The notes under the pieces are model-generated. The model saw only the letters and a program-made list of their open reading frames with translations. It was not told the origin of the DNA and did no database searches. Both the position numbers and the translations under genes were made by a program. DNA of 6,317 nucleotides from Desulfobacteraceae bacterium (GTDB lineage Bacteria > Desulfobacterota > DSM-4660 > Desulfatiglandales > B25-G16). The stretch covers positions 1-6,317 of the forward strand of contig JAPVWE010000083.1 of assembly GCA_028572035.1 (NCBI GenBank), in the 5' to 3' direction. The number at the start of each line of letters is the position of its first letter. The stretch's first letter is position 1. Shown here piece after piece: positions 1-6,116 of this stretch.

Positions 1-3000
1 GCAGTCATGGTTATAGGCGGTGGTATCGCTGGCATACAGGCAGCCCTTGACCTGGCAGATTCTGGTTTCTATGTATATCTGGTTGAAAAATCATCCAGTA
101 TCGGTGGCAGGATGTCACAGCTGGATAAAACATTCCCTACAAATGATTGCTCCATGTGTATCATGTCCCCCAAGCTGGTGGAATGCAGCCGACACCTAAA
201 TATCGAGATACTAACCCTTTCCGAGATAGAGGGTGTTACAGGGGAGGAAGGCAACTTCCATGTCAGGCTTATCCAGCACCCCAGGTACATAGATATGGAC
301 AAGTGCATTGCCTGTGGGACATGTGCGGAAAAATGCCCCAGGAAGAAAGTACCTGATGAATACAATACGGGGTTAATAAACCGGAGGGCAGCATACATAC
401 AGTATCCCCAGGCTGTTCCTTTAAAATATCTCATCGACAAAGAGCATTGCATCTATTTTGAGAAGGGCAAGTGCCGGGCCTGCGAGAAATTCTGTCCAGC
501 GGATGCCGTTGATTTTGATCAGGTGCAAAGGGAGATAACAATAGATGTTGGCAGTATCATCCTTGCATCTGGTTTTGAACCCTATAGCCCTGCTCTTAAT
601 GATACCTATCAATATGGCCGCCTCCCCAATGTTGTCACCAGCCTGGAATTCGAGAGGGTCTTGAGTGCCTCAGGTCCCTATCAGGGCCACCTTGTGCGCC
701 CATCTGATGAAAAGGAACCGAAAAAGATTGCCTGGATACAGTGCGTTGGTTCAAGGAATGTCCATGCAGGGGATAGAGGTTACTGTTCTGGTGTCTGTTG
801 CACCTATGCCATAAAACAGGCCATTGTGGCTAAAGAGCATAGTGCTGCTCCCCTGGATACTGCTATCTTTTACATCGACATCAGGACCCACGGAAAAGAC
901 TTTGAGAAGTTCTTCAACAGGGCCAGGGATGAAATGGGGGTCAGGTTTATAAAATCGAGGATAAATACTATCTTACCAGGGGATGATGAGGGAAACCTCA
1001 AGATCAGGTATACAGATGAGGGTGGAAGGTTTGTTCAAGAAGAATTTGATACGGTTGTCTTATCCGTGGGTCTTGATATACCGAAGGAATCCATTGATCT
1101 GGCTCAAAAAATAGGTGTTAAGCTTAATCATTACAATTTCGTCAGCACGAGCTCCTTCGAACCCGTACGGACAACAAGAGCGGGAATTTTGGTGTGCGGG
1201 GCCTCCCAAGGACCAAAGGATATACCTGAAACGGTGATGCAGGCCAGTGCAGCGGCTGGCGCAGCATCGAGTGTTTTGTCAACAGAAAGATATGCCCTTA
1301 CCAAAGAGAAAGAGTACCCGGAGGAGATAGATATTACGGGGCAAGAACCTCGTATCGGTGTTTTCGTCTGCCACTGTGGTATCAATATCGGAGGCGTGGT
1401 CAATGTCCCAGAGGTAACCGAGTATGCATCCAGACTACCCCATGTAGTGGTAGCTGAGGAGAATCTGTTTACCTGTTCCGAGGACAGTCAGGTCAAGATA
1501 AAGGAAAAGATACATGAACACCAGCTAAACAGGGTGGTTGTGGCCTCGTGCTCTGTAAGAACCCATGAGCCCTTGTTCCAGGATACTATCAGGGAAGCAG
1601 GGCTCAACATCTACCTCTTCAGCATGGCAAATATCAGGGATCAAAACTCCTGGGTGCATCAATCCGATAAGGAGAGTGCAACTGAAAAGGCCAAAGACCT
1701 GGTCAGAATGGCCATAGCCAATGCCGCAGAACTCTCCCCTCTTTACAGAACAAAACTGCCGGTAACAAAAAGGGCCCTTATCCTTGGCGGCGGCATTGCT
1801 GGCATGACAGCCGCATTAAATGTAGCAGGACAGGGCTTCGATGTGGTTCTGGTTGAAAGAGAGAAGGAGCTGGGAGGCTTTGCCACCAATATCCACAGGA
1901 CCTTACAGGGCGATGATGTTGGGGAATATGTAGCTAAATTAGTTGAGATGGTTAATCAGAGTGAAAGAATCGATGTGTTAACAGAGACTATTGTGGCAGA
2001 TTTCTCTGGTACCAAGGGCAATTTTAAAACAGCACTTGTTGTGGGACCTTCCATGTACTCCAGGGAAGTGAATCACGGGGCACTCATCATAGCTACCGGT
2101 GCTACTGAATATAGGCCCGAGGAATATCTCTATGGGGAACATGACTCAGTCAAGAGCCAGGTAGAATTAGAAGATATGCTGGTGCAAGAGGAGAAGAGGG
2201 TCAAGGAATGGAAAAACGTGGTTATGATCCAGTGTGTAGGCTCCAGAAATGACACCAACCCTAACTGTAGCCGCATCTGCTGCCAGGAGGCCATAAAGAA
2301 TGCCATTTCCATAAAAGAGATTAACCCGGATGTTAATATCTTTATACTTTACAGGGATATCAGGACCTATGGTTTTGCCGAAGATTTCTATCGAAAGGCA
2401 CGAGAGATGGGGATTCACTTCCTGCGATACAGGGAGAATGAAAACCCCGTAGTAGAGCAGGGAGATGGAAGAATCCAGGTTACCTTTAAAGACCTGACTT
2501 TGGGAAGAGACATAACAATCAGCCCTGATCAGTTAATCTTGAGCACAGGGGTTGTTGCAGGAGACACACAGGAGCTTGCAAGTATACTCAAGGTCCCCCT
2601 GACGAGCGAAGGTTTCTTTCTAGAGGCCCATGTGAAGCTGCGGCCCGTTGACACACAATCTGATGGTATCTTTATTTGCGGCATGGCACATTCCCCCAAG
2701 AGGATTGATGAGAGTATTTCCCAGGCCCTGGCTGCCTCTGCAAGGGCCTGTCGCCTGCTTTGCCAGGATTCCATAGAGGTGGGAGGTGTTGTAGCCAGAG
2801 TAAACCCCGAGCTCTGTGCCGCCTGCCTCATTTGCGTGAGGGCATGCCCATACGAGGTACCCTTTATCAACGAGGATGGGGTCTCAGAGATTGACATCTC
2901 CAAATGTCAGGGATGCGGTGTGTGTGCTGCGGAATGTCCGGCCAAGGCCATCAACCTCTCACATTTCGAGGATATCCAGATATTGACCCAGATTGATGCA

Positions 3001-3018
3001 CTGATGGAGGCAAGATAA
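1..3018 (+). CDS. hdrA: Tandem HdrA-like FAD/iron-sulfur electron-transfer subunit (5' end outside window)
   Basis: Heterodisulfide reductase subunit A-type flavoprotein, cytoplasmic, that moves electrons between iron-sulfur clusters and FAD. The frame is open from base 1 and the first ATG (base 7) falls inside the FAD-binding strand, so the true start is probably a few codons upstream. Numbering from that ATG, module 1 has the dinucleotide motif GGGIAGIQAAL (4-14), the HdrA cysteine segment NDCSMCIMSPK (46-56), an inserted two-cluster ferredoxin (C100/103/106/110 and C148/156/159/163) and QCVGSR plus CSGVCC (245-265). Module 2 begins with the HdrA N-terminal domain VCHCGINIGGVVN (454-466), CSVRTHEP (515-522), then GGGIAGMTAAL (594-604) and QCVGSR plus CSRICC (742-759). 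A C-terminal 2[4Fe-4S] ferredoxin follows (C937/940/943/947 and C967/970/973/977). At over 1000 residues it is longer than a single HdrA (about 650), because two modules are fused. The position before mvhD and metVF suggests it is the flavin hub of a methylene-THF reductase complex. Family is certain; electron partners are inferred. Confidence 0.95.
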   Translation, partial: AVMVIGGGIAGIQAALDLADSGFYVYLVEKSSSIGGRMSQLDKTFPTNDCSMCIMSPKLVECSRHLNIEILTLSEIEGVTGEEGNFHVRLIQHPRYIDMDKCIACGTCAEKCPRKKVPDEYNTGLINRRAAYIQYPQAVPLKYLIDKEHCIYFEKGKCRACEKFCPADAVDFDQVQREITIDVGSIILASGFEPYSPALNDTYQYGRLPNVVTSLEFERVLSASGPYQGHLVRPSDEKEPKKIAWIQCVGSRNVHAGDRGYCSGVCCTYAIKQAIVAKEHSAAPLDTAIFYIDIRTHGKDFEKFFNRARDEMGVRFIKSRINTILPGDDEGNLKIRYTDEGGRFVQEEFDTVVLSVGLDIPKESIDLAQKIGVKLNHYNFVSTSSFEPVRTTRAGILVCGASQGPKDIPETVMQASAAAGAASSVLSTERYALTKEKEYPEEIDITGQEPRIGVFVCHCGINIGGVVNVPEVTEYASRLPHVVVAEENLFTCSEDSQVKIKEKIHEHQLNRVVVASCSVRTHEPLFQDTIREAGLNIYLFSMANIRDQNSWVHQSDKESATEKAKDLVRMAIANAAELSPLYRTKLPVTKRALILGGGIAGMTAALNVAGQGFDVVLVEREKELGGFATNIHRTLQGDDVGEYVAKLVEMVNQSERIDVLTETIVADFSGTKGNFKTALVVGPSMYSREVNHGALIIATGATEYRPEEYLYGEHDSVKSQVELEDMLVQEEKRVKEWKNVVMIQCVGSRNDTNPNCSRICCQEAIKNAISIKEINPDVNIFILYRDIRTYGFAEDFYRKAREMGIHFLRYRENENPVVEQGDGRIQVTFKDLTLGRDITISPDQLILSTGVVAGDTQELASILKVPLTSEGFFLEAHVKLRPVDTQSDGIFICGMAHSPKRIDESISQALAASARACRLLCQDSIEVGGVVARVNPELCAACLICVRACPYEVPFINEDGVSEIDISKCQGCGVCAAECPAKAINLSHFEDIQILTQIDALMEAR

Positions 3019-3077
3019 TACATGAAACCCTCATGGCCCTTCAGGGACTAAAGAGGGCATGAAAATATTGAAGTATC

Positions 3078-3183
3078 AAGCCTAAATGTCAAAATCTAAA
3101 TGCCAAATGAAATCCAAATGCCTAAATGCCAAAGAGTTTTCTTTAGTTATTTGGATTTTGGGCTTGATTTGAAATTTGAGCTT
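3078..3183. repeat. A/T-rich imperfect inverted repeat, empty (MITE-like) relative of the 3722-4283 unit
   Basis: This stretch fills most of the hdrA-mvhD gap and folds back on itself. The core is AAATCCAAAT at 3110-3119 matched perfectly by ATTTGGATTT at 3149-3158, extended inward by CTAAA (3122-3126) and TTTAG (3142-3146). Outer arms also match loosely, from AAGC (3078-3081) to GCTT (3180-3183). The word AATGCCAAA occurs at 3099 and 3125. The left arm resembles the left flank of the four-helix-bundle gene (AAATGTCAAA at 3084 and 3722), and the right arm shares TTTGGATTTTG and AATTTGAGCTT with its right flank (3150 and 3174 versus 4259 and 4271). It therefore looks like the same element without the gene. 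The repeat is visible in the sequence; mobility is inferred. Confidence 0.7.
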
Positions 3184-3205
3184 AATAATTTGTCATTTTT
3201 TGATG

Positions 3206-3211
3206 AGGAGG
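3206..3211 (+). promoter_or_regulatory. Shine-Dalgarno site that fixes the mvhD start
   Basis: AGGAGG lies 10 bases before the GTG at 3222. The upstream in-frame stop TGA at 3204-3206 rules out an earlier start. No comparably good site precedes the ATG at 3300, so this site supports translation beginning before the in-frame TGA at 3267. Confidence 0.75.
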
Positions 3212-3221
3212 CAATCTTCAG

Positions 3222-3671
3222 GTGAAAGAATTCAGACCCATTATTATCTCCTTCTGCTGTATCTACTGAGGCTACGAAGCAGCGGACCTGGCAGGTACCA
3301 TGCGCATAACGTATCCCGATAGTATCAGGATTATACGGCTACCCTGTACCGGTAAGGTGGATGTAATCCATATGATGAAGGCCTTTCAAAGGGGTGCTGA
3401 CGGGGCATATGTTGTAGGATGTCTTGAAGGTGAGTGTCACTACCTCACCGGCAATTTAAGGGCCAAAAAAAGGGTAGAATATACAAAAAAGCTCCTGGAT
3501 GAGATTGGTATCGGAGGGGAACGGTTAGAAATGCATAATATAGCAGCCTCAGACGGTCCTCGATTTGCACAGGTGGCTAAAGAGATGCACGAAAAGATCA
3601 AAGCCCTGGGACCAAATCCTATCAGGGGAGCAATCCCAGGTCAGCGACCATCCCTAGAAGGGGTAGCCTGA
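3222..3671 (+). CDS. mvhD: MvhD-type iron-sulfur subunit, apparent selenoprotein (TGA at 3267 read as Sec)
   Basis: Small cytoplasmic electron-transfer subunit of the MvhD/FrhD-delta family, which binds a [2Fe-2S] cluster and links HdrA to a hydrogenase or other electron partner. Read from GTG 3222 through TGA 3267-3269 it gives 149 residues, close to the usual length of about 140. The N-terminus reads FCCIYUGYEAADLAG (11-25), where known members have FCCxWCxYxGADLAG, so the TGA replaces the conserved third cysteine and makes a CxxU motif (C13-U16). Downstream family features are PCTGKVD (41-47), FQRGADGAYVVGC (55-67) and GECHY (70-74). A conventional call would begin at ATG 3300 (123 residues) and lack the cysteine cluster. 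A SECIS-like hairpin at 3279-3303 and the AGGAGG site support recoding. Placed between hdrA and metVF, it probably belongs to a methylene-THF reductase complex. Alternatives are a nonsense mutation or sequencing error, less likely because the TGA sits exactly on a conserved Cys codon. Confidence 0.88.
3267..3269 (+). other. In-frame TGA, predicted selenocysteine codon
   Basis: TGA at codon 16 of mvhD. The frame encodes recognisable MvhD sequence on both sides (FCCIY before, GYEAADLAG after), and the position is the last cysteine of the family's CCxxC motif. This is the usual pattern of Cys/Sec exchange in redox proteins. Confidence 0.85.
3279..3303 (+). promoter_or_regulatory. SECIS-like hairpin downstream of the mvhD TGA
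   Basis: The mRNA can pair GCA 3279-3281 with UGC 3301-3303, GG 3284-3285 with CC 3298-3299, and ACCU 3286-3289 with AGGU 3293-3296. This leaves a GGC apical loop at 3290-3292, a bulged A3297 and a small internal loop. The loop starts 20 bases after the TGA and opens with G. Bacterial SECIS elements bound by SelB typically have the apical loop about 16-37 bases downstream, a short upper stem, and a G in the first two loop positions, so this one fits. The structure was derived by eye, and its bases also encode conserved protein. Confidence 0.7.
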
Positions 3672-3721
3672 TTGTGGCTCTAATAGGGTGAAAATATGTG
3701 CATAAACTAACTTGGAATGAT

Positions 3722-3777
3722 AAATGTCAAAGCCCAAAGTCCAAATGAATGTTAAATGCCAAAATCCTAATGCCAAA
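3722..3777. repeat. Left flanking repeat of the four-helix-bundle gene unit
   Basis: An A/T-rich array built from related words: AAATGTCAAA (3722), CAAAGTCCAAATG (3735-3747), and AATGCCAAA twice (3755 and 3769). CAAAGTCCAAATG matches the reverse complement of 4257-4269 at 12 of 13 bases, so this is the left arm of an inverted repeat around the gene. It also resembles 3084-3133 in direct orientation. Confidence 0.65.
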
Positions 3778-3804
3778 TAGTAATAAAGTCAAAATGTGAC
3801 TGAA

Positions 3805-4173
3805 ATGAAAGAACATAAGAATAAGAGAGTTTATGACCTGGAAGAGAGAACCGCCTTGTTTGGAAAAAATATCATTGATTTTGTCAAAACGTTACCAATA
3901 AACCCAATTAATAGTGAATTAATTAGGCAGATTGTTAAATCTGGTACAAGTATAGGCGCCAATTACATGGAGGCAGACGCGGCAGAATCCAAGAAGGATT
4001 TTAGGCATAAGATTGCTATCTGTAAAAAAGAGGCTAAAGAGACAAAACATTGGCTAAGAATGATTGCAAAAGCAAATCAAGAAAGAAAAGACAAATGTAA
4101 GGAACTATGGAGCGAGGCTCAAGAACTAACATTGATATTTTCCTCTATAATCTCGCCGAAAAAGAATAAATAA
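3805..4173 (+). CDS. Four-helix-bundle protein, 23S rRNA intervening-sequence (S23) family
   Basis: A 122-residue, lysine-rich, mostly helical protein of the family first found in intervening sequences of 23S rRNA genes and related to the Avd accessory protein of diversity-generating retroelements. Family marks are YDLEERTALFGKNI (10-23), the segment KSGTSIGANYMEADAAESKK (45-64) and KKEAKETKHWLRM (74-86). Members form small four-helix bundles and oligomerise; a general molecular role is not established. ATG 3805 is chosen; GTG 3796 is in frame and would add three residues. Neither has a good ribosome binding site. No rRNA sequence is seen here, so this is a stand-alone copy. It sits between mvhD and metV, flanked by inverted repeats, and is visibly richer in A/T codons than its neighbours, consistent with later insertion. 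A role in the surrounding complex is unlikely. Confidence 0.9.
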   Translation: MKEHKNKRVYDLEERTALFGKNIIDFVKTLPINPINSELIRQIVKSGTSIGANYMEADAAESKKDFRHKIAICKKEAKETKHWLRMIAKANQERKDKCKELWSEAQELTLIFSSIISPKKNK

Positions 4174-4234
4174 GAAATGGCAAAGCTTAAGGTTGAGGAT
4201 CAGAATTACTTTAAAAAATTAAAATTTTTGAATT

Positions 4235-4283
4235 TTGACATTTGGATTTGAGTTGACATTTGGATTTTGTAATTTGAGCTTTA
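4235..4283. repeat. Right flanking repeat with a 15-base tandem copy
   Basis: TTGACATTTGGATTT occurs exactly twice, at 4235-4249 and 4253-4267, an 18-base period. It is followed by AATTTGAGCTT at 4271-4281, which is also found at the right end of the 3078-3183 repeat. The reverse complement matches the left flank at 3735-3747. The repeat ends about 25 bases before the metV start. Confidence 0.65.
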
Positions 4284-4308
4284 TTTTCAATACGAAAGGC
4301 CTTGAATC

Positions 4309-4977
4309 ATGATTGTAGCAGAAAAAAAACCCATTGATGAGATTATAGGATTTGTACGAGATTACAGGAAGATCCTTCTTGTCGGATGCAACGAGTGTGT
4401 TACGGTCTGTTATGCCGGTGGCAAAAAAGAGGTGGAAATCCTGGCCTCAGCCCTTACGATGGCATTCATGAAAGAAGGAAAAGAGCTGGAGGTCAAAGAG
4501 GTCACCCTGGAGCGCCAGTGTGACCATGAATACCTGGAAGAGATAAGAAATATCATTGATGAATATGATGCTGCGGTTTCTCTGGCCTGCGGGGTGGGAG
4601 TGCAGTTTATGGCCGAAAAATATTTCCGAACGCCTGTTTTTCCCGGTGTCAACACCCTGTTCATGGGTGTGACCGAGGAGAGGGGTGTTTGGGCCGAACG
4701 TTGTCAGGGATGTGGCAAGTGTATCCTGGGAGAGACGGCCGGGATTTGTCCTATTTCCCGATGTGCCAAGAGGCTTCTTAACGGCCCTTGTGGTGGGTCC
4801 ACAAAGGGAAAGTGTGAAATAAACAAAGAGCTTGATTGTGCCTGGCAGCTCATCATTGACCGGCTCAAAGAACTGGGCAGGCTGGAGGACTACGAGGAGC
4901 TTATTCCTATTAAAGACTGGTCTACGGAACGGGCGGGCGGGCCAAGAAAAGTGATCAGGGAGGATCTGAAACAATGA
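4309..4977 (+). CDS. metV: MetV-type methylenetetrahydrofolate reductase accessory subunit
   Basis: Cysteine-rich partner of MetF in acetogens and related anaerobes, needed for ferredoxin- or Hdr-linked methylene-THF reductases that do not use NADH directly at MetF. The 222-residue product begins with a Rossmann-like half carrying CNECVTVC (27-34, C27/C30/C34), C71 and ACGVG (93-97). A C-terminal metal-binding domain follows: CQGCGKC (132-138), CPISRC (147-152), GPCGGS (159-164), C169 and C177. In the family these residues hold zinc and/or an iron-sulfur cluster; which residues do so here is not decided. The conserved tail LEDYEELIPIKDWS is present. Start ATG 4309 has only a modest AAAGG 9-10 bases upstream. 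The stop overlaps the metF start by four bases (ATGA at 4974-4977), which implies translational coupling and fixed stoichiometry. Identification is firm. Confidence 0.92.
   Translation: MIVAEKKPIDEIIGFVRDYRKILLVGCNECVTVCYAGGKKEVEILASALTMAFMKEGKELEVKEVTLERQCDHEYLEEIRNIIDEYDAAVSLACGVGVQFMAEKYFRTPVFPGVNTLFMGVTEERGVWAERCQGCGKCILGETAGICPISRCAKRLLNGPCGGSTKGKCEINKELDCAWQLIIDRLKELGRLEDYEELIPIKDWSTERAGGPRKVIREDLKQ
4957..4963 (+). promoter_or_regulatory. metF ribosome binding site inside metV
   Basis: AGGGAGG lies 10 bases before the ATG at 4974, inside the last codons of metV. It supports the overlapping ATGA start. Confidence 0.7.
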
Positions 4978-5906
4978 GCACAAAGACACCGAGCAGGTTG
5001 GAAAAGATTCTCGCTGCAGGTCATATGGCGGTCACATCAGAGTGTGGTCCCCCCCGCGGCAGCAAAGGAGAAGTAATCACCAAAAAGGCAGAAATGATCA
5101 AGGATTATGTGGACGCCATCAATATAACCGACAATCAGACTTCGGTAACACGCCTTTGCAGTCTGGCAGCCTGTATTCGTCTCAAGCTGATGGGTGTGGA
5201 GCCTATTCTCCAGATGGTCACCAGGGACAGAAACAGAATTGCCCTCCAGAGCGATATCCTGGGAGCTGCCTCCTTCGATCTCTATAATATTCTTTGTCTT
5301 TCAGGAGATCACCAACAATTCGGCGATAGTCCCCAGGGACAGAATGTCTTTGATCTGGATTCCATCCAGTTGATACAAACGGTAAGGTACATGAGAGACG
5401 AAGGAAAATTCTTGGGGGGGGATGATATCGACCAGCCACCGAAGATGTTTGTTGGTGCGGCGGCCAACCCTTTTGCAGATCCTTTCGAGATCCGGGTTCC
5501 CCGTCTTGCCAAAAAGATTGCAGCCGGCGTTGAATTCATTCAGACCCAGTGTATCTACAACCTGGAGAAATTCGAGCTCTGGATGAAGATGGCTCGCGAT
5601 CGGGGTCTCCACGAGAAGGTTTACATTCTGGCAGGTGTAACGCCTTTCAAATCAGCAGGTATGGCAAAGTATATGAAAAACCGTGTTCCCGGCATGGATG
5701 TCCCTGACGAAGTGGTGAACCGAATGAGCGGGGTCCCCAAAGAAAAGCAGCCTGAAGAAGGAATCAAGATCTGTGTGGAGTCCATTCAACGGCTCAAAGA
5801 GGTGGAGGGAGTAAAGGGATTTCACGTTATGGCCATAGAGTGGGAAGAGAAGGTACTTGAGATTGTTGAGCAAAGCGGGCTTTACCCGAGGCCGAAAATT
5901 GAATAG
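4974..5906 (+). CDS. metF: 5,10-methylenetetrahydrofolate reductase catalytic subunit
   Basis: FAD-dependent TIM-barrel enzyme that interconverts 5,10-methylene-THF and 5-methyl-THF in the methyl branch of the Wood-Ljungdahl pathway; sulfate reducers can run it oxidatively. The 310-residue length is normal for the catalytic domain. Visible motifs are SECGPPRG (22-29), whose E23 corresponds to the catalytic glutamate; NITDNQ (50-55); QMVTRDRNRIALQSDILGA (80-98), contacting flavin; LSGDH (109-113); and FIQTQ (188-192) for folate/FAD binding. There is no regulatory or NADPH domain of the eukaryotic type. Pairing with metV, and with hdrA and mvhD upstream, indicates electrons pass through an Hdr-type module. 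The G8 run at 5414-5421 and C7 run at 5049-5055 stay in frame, so the gene looks intact. No clear terminator follows it. Confidence 0.95.
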   Translation: MSTKTPSRLEKILAAGHMAVTSECGPPRGSKGEVITKKAEMIKDYVDAINITDNQTSVTRLCSLAACIRLKLMGVEPILQMVTRDRNRIALQSDILGAASFDLYNILCLSGDHQQFGDSPQGQNVFDLDSIQLIQTVRYMRDEGKFLGGDDIDQPPKMFVGAAANPFADPFEIRVPRLAKKIAAGVEFIQTQCIYNLEKFELWMKMARDRGLHEKVYILAGVTPFKSAGMAKYMKNRVPGMDVPDEVVNRMSGVPKEKQPEEGIKICVESIQRLKEVEGVKGFHVMAIEWEEKVLEIVEQSGLYPRPKIE

Positions 5907-6116
5907 CATTCAATATCGGCAGTATTACGAGTTTAATAACCTTTCGAAGGCCGAACCTGTTTCCCGTAACCTATAAAGTAAGGAGGGGCTCACCCATTAA
6001 AGGTCAGATCTACGTCTGACTCTTAGTGTGGATAAGCCTTCAACCTTGGAAGCGATTTCTGATTTGCCATTTTCATGACCCTGGACCGGCCCACAATGCT
6101 GGGGAGGGGGAAACAG
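5907..6116. other. Gap after metF with no recognised element
   Basis: This 210-base stretch has no convincing gene. It holds a short perfect hairpin across the metF stop (ATTGAAT 5898-5904 with ATTCAAT 5908-5914), another at 6003-6020 (GTCAGA/TCTGAC with a 6-base loop), and an AGGAGGGG at 5981-5988 not followed by an ATG or GTG at useful distance. Neither hairpin has a following T-run, so no intrinsic terminator can be called. A TATAAA at 5972 lacks a good -35 partner. Confidence 0.4.
6101..6110 (+). promoter_or_regulatory. Strong ribosome binding site for the 6117 gene
   Basis: GGGGAGGGGG, with its GGAGG core 9 bases before ATG 6117. It favours that start over in-frame ATGs at 6075 and 6096, the second of which would lie upstream of this site. 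Confidence 0.6.

Larger units (their letters stand above)
3722..4283. mobile_element. Candidate mobile unit: S23-type gene with flanking inverted repeats
   Basis: The gene at 3805-4173 with its two A/T-rich flanks interrupts an otherwise functionally coherent series, mvhD then metV. The flanks are imperfect inverted copies of each other and resemble both halves of the repeat at 3078-3183. The encoded protein has no known relation to C1 metabolism. Together this suggests an inserted cassette. No transposase, sharp termini or clear target-site duplication were found, so mobility and exact borders are inferred. Confidence 0.5.

Noticed and set aside
2529..2903. Reverse-strand frame of 124 codons opposite the hdrA 3' end
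   Set aside because: It lies opposite the clearly coding ferredoxin region and its translation has no family features.
3028..3057. CCCTC/GAGGG hairpin after hdrA as a terminator
   Set aside because: There is no T-run, the stem is only five pairs, and the downstream genes look co-transcribed.
3078..3183. Repeats as a CRISPR array
   Set aside because: The repeated words are short, irregularly spaced and arranged as an inverted repeat, without uniform spacers.
3300..3671. Short MvhD starting at ATG 3300 as the real gene
   Set aside because: It lacks the conserved CCxxC region, which is present in frame just upstream behind a TGA, with a ribosome binding site and a hairpin.
4447..4989. Long reverse-strand frame of 180 codons opposite metV
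   Set aside because: It is the antisense shadow of a well-supported gene, with no start signal or recognisable motif.
5414..5421. G8 run in metF as a phase-variation or frameshift site
   Set aside because: The frame is intact on both sides, with conserved motifs following; a housekeeping metabolic enzyme is an unlikely phase-variable gene.
5898..5914. Hairpin over the metF stop as a terminator
   Set aside because: The stem is A/T-rich and there is no T-run after it.
5981..6019. AGGAGGGG followed by ATT AAA ... TGA as a leader peptide or second selenoprotein
   Set aside because: It would need a rare ATT start, gives only seven codons before TGA, and the frame after the TGA is not protein-like.
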